Assembly: GCF_027922325.1 (NCBI RefSeq)
Contig: NZ_BSFL01000005.1
Span: 62,001 to 126,000 of the forward strand
Reading direction: 5' to 3'
Source of the DNA: Methylopila turkensis
GTDB lineage: Bacteria > Pseudomonadota > Alphaproteobacteria > Rhizobiales > Methylopilaceae
DNA length: 64,000 nucleotides
A program made the translations under genes and the position numbers. Position 1 is the first letter of the stretch. Every line of letters starts with the position of its first letter. Below, one piece after another: positions 57,088 to 64,000 of the stretch. The notes under the pieces were generated by a model. That model was not told where the DNA came from and did no database searches. It saw only the letters and a list, made by a program, of their open reading frames with translations.

Positions 57088-58081
57088 AGGACGTCTCCCA
57101 GTCCTTCGTCCAAACGACTTCCACCGCCGGGGGCTTGGGCGTCATAAACGGATTGACGACCTTGGCATCGGAAAACTTCCACATTTCGTCAAACGAGTGG
57201 GCGAATAACTCGCGCGACAAAGTAGGTTGATCGCCAAGCCGCATTGCGGCTTCTGAAGTGATGTGTATCAGGCGAGCAGTGGCCCCAGGGTATCCGCGCG
57301 CGGCCGCGTGAATTCGGCTTGCCATATCCTCTTCATGCAGGTGAGAGATCTCGAAGCCACCCACTCGCTTAAGTTCGGTATCGAAAGTCATCAAATATGA
57401 CCGGTAACGCTTCCAGTCGGTTGAATCATCGTTCTTTGTAGCGTACGGCTTCATCTCAAGCGCGGGCACATTGCGTCCAATAAGGTGGCCATTCCGGATA
57501 AAAATGCGCCGAGCTCGGGTCGTTCCTACCAGTATGATTCCGCAGGTGCTGCTTACCTCGTTAAGCAATTCCTGAATCCAGTCCGCGACCGCATGCGCGA
57601 CCTTCCCTTGGTCTTTGGCGACAAGCCTTTGAACTTCGTCAATGATCAGGAGCTTGGTGTTCCGCTCACGTAGCGCCTCAACGACACGCCTCTGCTTGGC
57701 CGCCGCCGTACCTCTCTCGGGGTTTATATCACCCAGAGCGGCCAAGAGCTTAGCGCCAAGAGAGACAGTATTTGCGTTGCTTGGGGTCTCGCAGTAGATT
57801 ACCGGGCTATGGTCAATTTCACCGTGTCTGATTGAAGGGAAATCGGCCAAAAATTCCTGGATCACAGTCGTCTTTCCGGCGCGGGTCGGAGCGGTGAGCG
57901 CGCCACCGGCACTATCGCCGGTGCCCGAAGCTGTATCCTTGAATAGGTGGAGCCGCTGAATGAGCTCCAGCGTCCGATCATTCCGGATCCGGATCCCTTT
58001 GATCGCATTGATGCGCTGGGCGAAGCGGTCGCTCAGCGCGAGGAACTCGGGATGCGCGATCTGTTCTGCGACTTTAGGCAT
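57080..58081 (-). CDS. tnsC: TnsC/TniB-type AAA+ transposition regulator
   Basis: 333 aa. TnsC forms ATP-dependent filaments on target DNA and links TniQ to the transposase. Walker B is 'LLIIDEVQRL' (D148, E149); a sensor-like 'GIILVGTTRARRIF' follows. The P-loop reads A64-P-T-R-A-G-K70-T71, with Ala where the first Gly is normal. The C-terminal tail ends in a Trp/Asp-rich 'VEVVWTKDWETSFD', as expected for a TnsA/TnsB contact segment. It overlaps tnsB and tniQ by eight bases on each side, so translation of the operon is tightly coupled. Confidence 0.9.
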   Translation of the reverse strand: MPKVAEQIAHPEFLALSDRFAQRINAIKGIRIRNDRTLELIQRLHLFKDTASGTGDSAGGALTAPTRAGKTTVIQEFLADFPSIRHGEIDHSPVIYCETPSNANTVSLGAKLLAALGDINPERGTAAAKQRRVVEALRERNTKLLIIDEVQRLVAKDQGKVAHAVADWIQELLNEVSSTCGIILVGTTRARRIFIRNGHLIGRNVPALEMKPYATKNDDSTDWKRYRSYLMTFDTELKRVGGFEISHLHEEDMASRIHAAARGYPGATARLIHITSEAAMRLGDQPTLSRELFAHSFDEMWKFSDAKVVNPFMTPKPPAVEVVWTKDWETSFD

Positions 58082-60254
58082 CTGCTTTACTCCAAGAACT
58101 CGTAGGAAATGGCTGGAGCTCGTCTTGCTCGTTGCTCAGCGGCGGCGACGGCGGTGCGTCCTTCGCGTTTGTCGGGAAGGGCTCGAGACGATCGTCATTC
58201 CGCTTCCGCCGGCTCCTTCTTTCAGGCTTTTGAGCCTTGATGGGCTCGGCCGCGTGCGGCGCCGCTTTCTCGATCTCATCAGCTGTGGTCACCGCTCGGA
58301 TCGAGCTCACGGGCTCATGGGCAGGACCAGGCTGTGGTACAAAAATAATCGGGAGGGAGCTCGGCGCGGACTTCTGTGAGCCGATGCCGCGAAGCCGCGC
58401 GTGGAATGACTTGGCCATTCCTGTGCGTATCGATTCGTGGACCTCTGTCATGAGCTCGTAACGGACGCTCATGAGTTCAGAGAGCGCCTTTGGATTGCGC
58501 TCCCTCCGGCGAGCCTCTTCCTGAATGATCTTGTGTTGCCAAAGAGAGAGGCCCTTGGCGTAGTCACCCTCAGCTTCCATGGGCCGGTATTGACCGGAAG
58601 CGTCCAGAACGTAGATCGTCGATATGTCGGTTGGGTCAAACCGGAAGGTTACGCGCACGCTCGACTTGCGTGGCAGGTCGAGGATCGCACTGACCGTCGC
58701 GGCATTTCTGTAGATGAGGTTTTTATAACGTAGCCCTGCTCTCGTGACGGTGCCGTTTGCGTAGCGTGACAACACCACCTGGAGATCCTGAATATTCTCA
58801 GGTAGCTCGATGTGGACTTTTTCGGTGCCCGTGACCCAACGGTTCTCCGGCGTGCATCTGATGTTGCTGTTGCGCGCCTTGCAATAATCTTGCGTCAGCC
58901 ACTTCAGGAACAGATACTCGAACGTGTCGAAAGACATCGACATATTCTTCGTCGGATCGATTTCCTTGTCGCGGAGCGTCTTGGCGCTGCCGTAAGTCGT
59001 TCCCGGCAGTCGATGCAGGAAAGTCGTGTTCAGCGTGCCGAAAAAGCGCTCGATAATCCCCTTATAGTGCGGCGTGCGCACCGGTGAGGTCTCAAGCTCG
59101 ATACCGAGTTCGGCACACGCCTGAGGCAATGATAGTCCAACAACCTCCTTGGCATTGTCTGCCACCAGTTTCAGCGGCAGGCCGGCCGCGCGCCAGTCCG
59201 CTTTCAAGCCACTGAATTTTTCGAAGACTGCAGTTTTCGGCGAGATTGCCTGCCGGAGGCACATCATCACCGAGTAAACGCTCGGGGGCTCGAAGCCGAT
59301 ATAGTAGCCTAGCGGGTAGCGAGAATAGGCATCGATCGCAAGCGTGAGCCACGGCCGTCCTCCGCAAGGCAGCTCAGTGCCGTCCTCGAAAAACATCCAG
59401 TCATCGATCTTCGTGTGATCGATGATGATCGTCTCCAGAGGGCGGGTGGCCTCCGGAGCGGCCTGAAGCGGCTTGAGCTCACGATCGGCCGCTCGCTTGC
59501 CCCATCGGATCCTCAGCGTCTTGTAATACGAGTGCTCGGCGATCCTGCGGTAGACCGTGGCTGGTGAAGGAGCCTCGATTGTGGTCTCGCCAAGGAGTTC
59601 ATTCCGCCGATTGATCTCGCCGATGACCGCCGCGACGACAGCCCCGGCCGGCAGCATTTGACGAGACATGTAGACGTGCTTGATCGCGTCCTGAATTATC
59701 GACTCAGCTTCCTCTCCGACCCCCTTTTTGCGGCCTTTCCTTTCGTCGAACGATCGCATGGTGCGGAGCTCACGGCGTCCCTTCACGCCGCGCTCACGTA
59801 GCCAACGAGTCACAGATCTCCAATCAGGCTTTTTCTCGTGATTGTTCGCTGTCGCGACGTCATCGATGATGGGCTTCATGGCGCGCTCGGTCTTTGGGAC
59901 CGGCCGGGAGTCAAAGGCCACACAATAGGCGTGGCGCCATTTCGCCTTGGTGATCTTGGGCTGGGGGAGAAGCTCGAGTGAAGTACCCGCCTCTTCGCGG
60001 AACTTCGAAGGCAGGACGCTCCAATCGCGGACTGAGATGCGACCCGACATGTAGAGTTCCACGAACTCCTTCTCGGTCATGTTGCGGCGTCTAGCGTTTT
60101 CCTCATCGTCAAACGCAAGTCGACCATCCTCAAATAGACGAATGAAGATGTAGTTCCGCCCATCTATAACGACGATACCGTCTTTGCGTAGTCGCAAGTT
60201 CAGGCTGACCTGTTGCGACTGGGCAATTCGAGTGGAGGTCACCAATTCATTCAT
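58074..60254 (-). CDS. tnsB: TnsB-type DDE transposase
   Basis: 726 aa Mu/TniA-like transposase that cuts the 3' strands and joins them to target. Catalytic residues are visible: D279 ('TIIIDHTKIDDW'), D366 ('LVADNAKEVVG') and E402 ('HYKGIIERFFGTLN'), with the classic 35 residues between the last two. N-terminal helix-turn-helix region (about 130-250) with 'WRSVTRWLRERGVKGRRELR' and 'SPATVYRRIAEHSY' would bind the end repeats. The beta-barrel follows ('LVYRNAATVSAI'-like). The C-terminal 130 residues are charged and Pro-rich, the part that touches TnsC in Tn7. It appears intact. Confidence 0.95.
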   Translation of the reverse strand: MNELVTSTRIAQSQQVSLNLRLRKDGIVVIDGRNYIFIRLFEDGRLAFDDEENARRRNMTEKEFVELYMSGRISVRDWSVLPSKFREEAGTSLELLPQPKITKAKWRHAYCVAFDSRPVPKTERAMKPIIDDVATANNHEKKPDWRSVTRWLRERGVKGRRELRTMRSFDERKGRKKGVGEEAESIIQDAIKHVYMSRQMLPAGAVVAAVIGEINRRNELLGETTIEAPSPATVYRRIAEHSYYKTLRIRWGKRAADRELKPLQAAPEATRPLETIIIDHTKIDDWMFFEDGTELPCGGRPWLTLAIDAYSRYPLGYYIGFEPPSVYSVMMCLRQAISPKTAVFEKFSGLKADWRAAGLPLKLVADNAKEVVGLSLPQACAELGIELETSPVRTPHYKGIIERFFGTLNTTFLHRLPGTTYGSAKTLRDKEIDPTKNMSMSFDTFEYLFLKWLTQDYCKARNSNIRCTPENRWVTGTEKVHIELPENIQDLQVVLSRYANGTVTRAGLRYKNLIYRNAATVSAILDLPRKSSVRVTFRFDPTDISTIYVLDASGQYRPMEAEGDYAKGLSLWQHKIIQEEARRRERNPKALSELMSVRYELMTEVHESIRTGMAKSFHARLRGIGSQKSAPSSLPIIFVPQPGPAHEPVSSIRAVTTADEIEKAAPHAAEPIKAQKPERRSRRKRNDDRLEPFPTNAKDAPPSPPLSNEQDELQPFPTSSWSKADA

Positions 60255-60311
60255 CGTGATGCCCGTCGCAGATCAAACCGAAAAGATGCAGTGGCTCGTA
60301 CAACCAGGAGG

Positions 60312-61091
60312 TCACACGTTGAGGAGCGTCCTGGAGGTTCTGAGATTGTGGAGATTGGCTGCGTAGTCCGGGCGGAGCTCGATCGCGCTGCCCGGCCCTA
60401 GGGGGGTGTTCAGATCAATCCGAACGACCCGACGAAGCATGAGCGCCATCAAGGATCGTGGCCCATGGACTGGGCTCCCGATCGCCGCGGCGCAGGCCCC
60501 GAGCGTCGATTTTGGTCGCGACACCAGATGGTCGATGATGATCGTGAGCTGGTCGTCTGATGGAAGCAGCCGCCGTGCTTCTTCGACGATCTGGGCGTTC
60601 TCGTGCCAGACCTTTTGCATTTTGAAGCGAAGGTCAGTCACGAAGATGAGGTCGCGATCAATACTGCGATAAATTGAGCGTGCCAGTCGATAGCGATCAC
60701 GGTCTTCGGGCAGCATCTTGAAGATGTCCGACCGGTATTTTACCTCAATGAAGACTATCCGCTTTTCTGTCTCGACAACAAAGTCAGGAGTGTAGTGGGT
60801 CCGAGCGCCGCGAAATGAGAAACGCAGTCGATGCGGCTGCTCCATGTATTTGATGACTGTGTCATCAACCTCGAGCCAGCGTATGGTGCGCCGTTCAAGG
60901 CGGGACTCCCAGGCGATGTTTCGGCGGCACTTCACGCTTGGAAACAGCCCGACCGGGCGGTTCCGCCGTCCGTTGAAAATGGTTCTTACAGGGCCGCGAT
61001 CTTCGGCAACCTCCATGACCCCTTCTGAACGCGCGATGATCTCCTCGAGCGCCGGCGGGCCGTATGGATCTAGAATTGGGTGCGCCTTCAT
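60312..61091 (-). CDS. tnsA: TnsA-type endonuclease
   Basis: 259 aa from the ATG at 61091, which overlaps the stop of the preceding gene (ATGA); the longer ORF to 61172 lies inside that gene and is rejected. Restriction-enzyme-like core: E62 in 'RNIAWESRLERRTI', D103 in 'THYTPDFVVE', and E116-V-K118 in 'RIVFIEVKYRSD'. These match the Tn7 TnsA Glu/Asp/Lys set, so the element should cut both strands and move by cut-and-paste. A helical C-terminal half ('QKVWHENAQIVEEARRLLP') resembles the TnsC-binding domain. Fifty-seven bases separate it from tnsB. Confidence 0.93.
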   Translation of the reverse strand: MKAHPILDPYGPPALEEIIARSEGVMEVAEDRGPVRTIFNGRRNRPVGLFPSVKCRRNIAWESRLERRTIRWLEVDDTVIKYMEQPHRLRFSFRGARTHYTPDFVVETEKRIVFIEVKYRSDIFKMLPEDRDRYRLARSIYRSIDRDLIFVTDLRFKMQKVWHENAQIVEEARRLLPSDDQLTIIIDHLVSRPKSTLGACAAAIGSPVHGPRSLMALMLRRVVRIDLNTPLGPGSAIELRPDYAANLHNLRTSRTLLNV

Positions 61092-61588
61092 CGGCCCGAG
61101 ACCCCATTGCCTGCAACGATCTCGAAGAGCTGGGACATATGCCGGCCGGTGGCGATCCATCGGCCGCGCCATTCGATGACGGAGTCGAGCGGCGCGCTAG
61201 AGAGCCCATGAAGCTTCACGAAGGTCTCGAGCAGAGACCTCGATTTCCTTGGCGCGTAAGACTCGCCGCAAAGGATTTCCGCCAGGCGAAGCCACATCAT
61301 TTGCTGCCGCAGATCCGCGAGATCGCTCCCCTCGAGCGGGTGAAACGCAATGACGTAAGGGACTGTCAGGCGTGGGAGCGCGAGCTGCCCGGAAGCTTCC
61401 CGATCACACAGCACCCAAGGCATGACGAGAGCGCGCGAGTCTTCCGCGGTCTGGACCTCGCACACGACGTGCAATTCGAAGCACCGGCGGTCCGAAATCC
61501 GCGCAGCAGCGTCGAAGTGCTCAACCGTCAACTCGGTGAGCTTGGCGTCAGGTAGGAGCTCGGCCAGATCCAGTGTAGCCGCCATCAT
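61088..61588 (-). CDS. Unknown 166-aa protein, first gene of the tns operon
   Basis: 166 aa with a strong AGGAGAAC ribosome-binding site and two ATG codons in a row (61588 is used). I recognise no family. It contains 'CFELHVVCEVQTAEDSRALVMPWVLCDREASGQLALPRLTVPYVIAFHP', beta-rich and with three Cys, then a helical tail 'WLRLAEILCGESYAPRKSRSLLETFVKLHG' ending 'GRWIATGRHMSQLFEIVAGNG'. Its stop overlaps the tnsA start by four bases, so it is made together with the transposition proteins. It may be a regulator or an extra component. It is not TnsE-like or Cas6-like by eye. Confidence 0.8.
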   Translation of the reverse strand: MMAATLDLAELLPDAKLTELTVEHFDAAARISDRRCFELHVVCEVQTAEDSRALVMPWVLCDREASGQLALPRLTVPYVIAFHPLEGSDLADLRQQMMWLRLAEILCGESYAPRKSRSLLETFVKLHGLSSAPLDSVIEWRGRWIATGRHMSQLFEIVAGNGVSGR

Positions 61589-61773
61589 GGCGCAGTTCTC
61601 CTTGCACGGACAATGGGTTCGTCCGCGTTGTCAGGTCGGCAGTTCGATGAAGCACGCCGGGAAAAGCTAAGCTCTAAGATGTGGGATTGGACCAATCCCT
61701 CTTTCTGGGTTGTAAACGGCCCGGCCCTCCGGATTATAAGTCCGGGCCAATCCTCAGCACCCTGAAGTCAGGC
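61589..61773 (-). promoter_or_regulatory. Putative promoter/operator of the tns operon
   Basis: On the minus strand a perfect TATAAT (61738-61733) lies about 145 bases upstream of the first gene; no good -35 is seen. It sits inside a GC-rich hairpin (arms GGCCCGG 61718-61724 and CCGGGCC 61742-61748). A perfect palindrome, GGGATTGG-A-CCAATCCC (61683-61699), follows about 30 bases downstream and could be an operator. The gap also marks the limit between the transposition genes and the cargo. Confidence 0.45.
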
Positions 61774-62199
61774 TTAATGAGGTATTATGCTCCGGAAATT
61801 CGGCCACCGAACAGCGAGCGTTTCAGCGATTTCGAAGATGGCCGGAGTTAGCTTCTCCATCCGCTGAAGGGCTTTGGGGACCGTCGCATGAGCGATTCCT
61901 CGTGCCGATAGCCACACGCGCAGCGCGTTCGCGTCCGATGAATTGTCCGTGATCACCGTGCTCGGCCGATTATGTACGGATAGGGCGCGCAGGATTAGGC
62001 GTGTCGATGTCTCGAAGGGCGACGCCCCATCGAGCTCGACGTCCAGCCGCCCGGCCAGAGGGATGAGCAATGCTTGGCACGAGATGCTCGGACCGCAGCG
62101 ATAGCGATCCAGCAGCCAGGCGTGCGGATCCACCGGCGGCCTTGCGTGAGCGCGTTGTAAGGCTGTGAGGGTGGGCGTCGGTTGCGGCGACCTAATCAT
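61774..62199 (-). CDS. Unknown 141-aa protein coupled to the AAA+ protease; transposase-like core
   Basis: 141 aa, start ATG 62199 overlapping the stop of the protease gene (ATGA), so it is translated with it. The middle reads 'NRPSTVITDNSSDANALRVWLSARGIAHATVP', much like the block of IS5-type transposases around the second Asp (VIADKGYDS..LR..L..RG...IP). The first 40 residues and the tail ('EIAETLAVRWPNFRSIIPH') do not match. No complete DDE set is visible, so it is either a transposase remnant or an RNase-H-like protein put to another use. Coupling to the protease favours the second. Confidence 0.6.
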   Translation of the reverse strand: MIRSPQPTPTLTALQRAHARPPVDPHAWLLDRYRCGPSISCQALLIPLAGRLDVELDGASPFETSTRLILRALSVHNRPSTVITDNSSDANALRVWLSARGIAHATVPKALQRMEKLTPAIFEIAETLAVRWPNFRSIIPH

Positions 62200-63998
62200 G
62201 CAGGCCTCCTGTCGCCAAGACCTTCAGCCCCCGGCAAACTGGCCTCGCGGCACAGACGAGCGACATCGTCTCCGCGAACAAAGCGACGTTCGGCGAGTTG
62301 CGCCGCGACTGCTTCGATCTCGCTTCTGTGTCGGCGCACCAGATCTTTCGCTCGCTGCTGCAGGCGTACAAGATCGCGTTCGACGCCGAACCGAAGCTGC
62401 TCGTTGCTCGAAAGCGTGGACGCCATCTGATCGGCAGCTCCAAGGAATGTGAGCTTCTCGCCCAGTCCAAACGATCCATGCGCGCCGGCGAGCAACGACG
62501 TGGCGACGGCAAGGTCCGACGCTTCGACACCGCCAGATCCGGCATCAGCGGCCCCGCAGAGGACTTCGTCAGCTGCACGCCCTGCAAGGGTGACAATGAC
62601 GTAGTCTTCGATGTCGGCGAAAGTCATCGGACGTCGACGACGGCTGAAGTTCGTGAGGCCAATTCCGTCGCCGCTCGAACCGATCTGGACCGCGCCGACC
62701 TTGAGGCCCAGAACGCATGCGATCACCGCATGTCCGGCTTCATGCAATGCGGTCTGCCAGAGCAGCTCCTTTTCGATGTTCATCGGCGGCGCGATCGCGG
62801 CCGCCAGATCTTCGACGCGAAGCTCCCGGGACGCGTCTCTGGCGATCTGACGAGCTTCTGTGACGATCCTGACGATGTCGGCGCCCGACATGCCCTCGGT
62901 CATCTGTGCGAACGGCTCGAGGTCGTCAGATGCGAGATCTTGTCCGAGATAGCACCGGAAGATGACCTCACGGTCCGCCTTGTTCGGCAGCTGTATCCTG
63001 ACGACCTTGTCGAGGCGACCGGCGCGCCTCAGCGCTGGGTCCACTCGGCTGGCGTTGTTACATGCCCCGATCGTGATCAGGCCGGGATACCTCAGCGTGC
63101 CGTCGATCAGATCGAGGACGCCATTGACGAAGTTGATCCACCAAGCGGCGTATCTTCCCTCCTGGCTGTCTCGATCGACGATGCTGTCGATCTCGTCGAT
63201 CATCAGGAGCCCGGGACGATGTGCTCGAGCGGCTTCGATGGCCGAACGCGCGGCCTTGAGCGCGTCGTCGAGGTGACCTTCGCCGGAAGAAAGCCAGCGT
63301 GAGACCGAAGTGGTCTCCAGAGGCAGCTGGGTGGTCTTGGCCAGCGCCATGGCGAAGATGCTTTTGCCGACGCCGGGAGGGCCTTCCAGGAGGATGCCCT
63401 TTGGAAGATCCTTTAGCGAAATCCCGGGATCTCCCCGGCGTAGCCGCTGTATGTCGCGCGCAAGCGCCAAGCCCCAGGATTTGGCTGCTCCATAGCCGGC
63501 GAGTTCGGAAAGCTCGGGAACGCCATCCGAGGTCTGCGCCGGCGGGGCCGCTGCTGTTCCCCTCAGCCGCCTTATGGTTTCGGCCAGAGACGCGCCAGGT
63601 CTCACCGCGAAGGCGATCGAATCCAGATTGAGGACGTCAGGCGTACCTATGGCGTCTGCCGCTACGGCCTCTCCGTAGAACTCGCCGAGAACTCGAGCGA
63701 CATCTGCGGCTGTCGGCTTAGCCGCGACGATCCAGCGATCAAAATTTCGGACGAGGATCGCTGGAAGCTGTCGTTCGGGGTCCGCCGCGACGCCGACTAC
63801 GGATTTTCCTAAGGCGATCTCGCCAGCGATAATCTGGGCCTTGTCGTCGAGGAAGGTCGATCGGCGAGTTGTGGTTTTTGCCTCGGAGCGGAAGAGGTGC
63901 GGGCTCGAGTGGGACGTGTCTGAAATATGCCGAGTGATCAGTTCGCGTATAACCTCGACGATGGGATCTACCCAGCTCTCCGAGGGCGCCTCGATCAC
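62196..63998 (-). CDS. Soluble FtsH-like AAA+ zinc metalloprotease (5' end at window edge)
   Basis: 600 aa if it starts at the GTG 63998; the true start may lie beyond the window. An N-terminal 160-aa domain of unknown type is followed by an AAA+ module: Walker A GPPGVGKS (206-213), Walker B 'LLMIDEID' (264-271), second region of homology 'NNASRVDPALRRAGRLDK'. An M41-like domain has the zinc site HEAGH (419-423) and 'GGVEASDLAVATSLL', the likely third ligand Asp. FtsH normally has two membrane helices; none is visible, so the protein should be cytosolic. It is coupled to the 141-aa gene and probably cargo of the Tn7-like element. Confidence 0.85.
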   Translation of the reverse strand: MIEAPSESWVDPIVEVIRELITRHISDTSHSSPHLFRSEAKTTTRRSTFLDDKAQIIAGEIALGKSVVGVAADPERQLPAILVRNFDRWIVAAKPTAADVARVLGEFYGEAVAADAIGTPDVLNLDSIAFAVRPGASLAETIRRLRGTAAAPPAQTSDGVPELSELAGYGAAKSWGLALARDIQRLRRGDPGISLKDLPKGILLEGPPGVGKSIFAMALAKTTQLPLETTSVSRWLSSGEGHLDDALKAARSAIEAARAHRPGLLMIDEIDSIVDRDSQEGRYAAWWINFVNGVLDLIDGTLRYPGLITIGACNNASRVDPALRRAGRLDKVVRIQLPNKADREVIFRCYLGQDLASDDLEPFAQMTEGMSGADIVRIVTEARQIARDASRELRVEDLAAAIAPPMNIEKELLWQTALHEAGHAVIACVLGLKVGAVQIGSSGDGIGLTNFSRRRRPMTFADIEDYVIVTLAGRAADEVLCGAADAGSGGVEASDLAVATSLLAGAHGSFGLGEKLTFLGAADQMASTLSSNEQLRFGVERDLVRLQQRAKDLVRRHRSEIEAVAAQLAERRFVRGDDVARLCREASLPGAEGLGDRRPA

Positions 63999-64000
63999 CC

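Larger units (their letters stand above)
54075..64000. mobile_element. Tn7-like transposon inserted at the gyrB 3' end (far end outside window)
   Basis: A TGT at 54075-54077, seven bases after the gyrB stop, begins a tract with two tandem 18-bp repeats and then a minus-strand operon of unknown-tnsA-tnsB-tnsC-tniQ. Composition changes at once: 54241-54300 has 20 G+C of 60, while 53821-53880 in gyrB has 46 of 60. Tn7 itself inserts just beyond the glmS stop under TnsD guidance, so gyrB looks like the attachment gene of this element. The candidate target duplication would be the five bases 54070-54074, but its partner is off-window. The right-hand limit shown is only the window end. Confidence 0.85.

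Noticed and set aside
61700..61760. tRNA-like stem-loops (CCGGA-TTATAAG-TCCGG)
   Set aside because: Only the anticodon-arm-like hairpin is present; no D-arm, T-loop consensus or acceptor pairing.
54069..64000. CRISPR array or cas genes attached to the Tn7-like element
   Set aside because: No spaced direct repeats beyond the two end repeats and no Cas-like protein in the visible part; the element continues outside the window.

Overview
The window looks like the chromosome of a GC-rich alphaproteobacterium of the order Hyphomicrobiales (Rhizobiales). Pointers are gcrA with GANTC-rich upstream DNA, an ActR/RegA-type regulator, an HWE histidine kinase, a SAM-II riboswitch on metZ, a perfect EcfG-type promoter and the dnaN-recF...gyrB order. 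Codon use and gene content would fit the Methylopila/Hansschlegelia area, but that placement is a guess.

Layout. 1-2.4 kb: yidC (cut by the window start), rnpA and rpmH on the minus strand. 2.6-8.6 kb: an orphan sensor kinase, tRNA-Arg(ACG), tRNA-Ser(CGA), a voltage-gated-type cation channel, gpmA, an M48 peptidase and a dCTP deaminase. 8.6-14.4 kb: SAM-II riboswitch plus metZ, gcrA with a cell-cycle-type control region, the argD-argF operon behind a promoter and attenuator-like hairpin, and hslO. 14.4-17.7 kb: a TRAP transporter (dctP, dctQ, dctM). 17.9-29.3 kb: apaG, argE, a small NepR-like gene behind an EcfG promoter, a haloacid-dehalogenase-like hydrolase, a diguanylate cyclase, envelope proteins, a large MscS channel and an HWE kinase/response regulator pair. 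29.3-41 kb: a beta-oxidation cluster interrupted by a small AT-richer ORF, envelope hypotheticals, and the matB/malonyl-CoA decarboxylase pair. 41-51.4 kb: a papain-like hydrolase, an MBL hydrolase, a DUF188 protein, a glycosyltransferase, infC with an AUU start, regA, mscS, dnaN, recF, a DUF817 protein and a LysE exporter. 51.6-54.07 kb: gyrB.

From about 54,075 to the end of the window there is a different kind of DNA. Within seven bases of the gyrB stop, base composition drops sharply. Two tandem 18-bp repeats on a 20-bp period follow, and then a tightly overlapped minus-strand operon: an unknown 166-aa protein, TnsA (endonuclease), TnsB (DDE transposase), TnsC (AAA+ regulator) and a 970-aa TniQ/TnsD-type target selector. 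This is a Tn7-like transposon inserted at the 3' end of gyrB. The TniQ carries three tandem C-terminal helix-turn-helix-like repeats. Behind it lies a translationally coupled pair: a soluble FtsH-like AAA+ zinc metalloprotease (at the window edge) and a 141-aa protein with a transposase-like core. This pair is probably cargo. The far end of the element is not in the window.

The most unusual content is therefore the gyrB-associated Tn7-like element with its oversized TniQ, its extra leading gene and its protease cargo. On the chromosomal side, the SAM-II riboswitch, the EcfG/NepR unit, the AUU start of infC, the GANTC/CtrA-box cluster upstream of gcrA and a dispersed palindromic repeat family (three copies) are the best-supported regulatory features.
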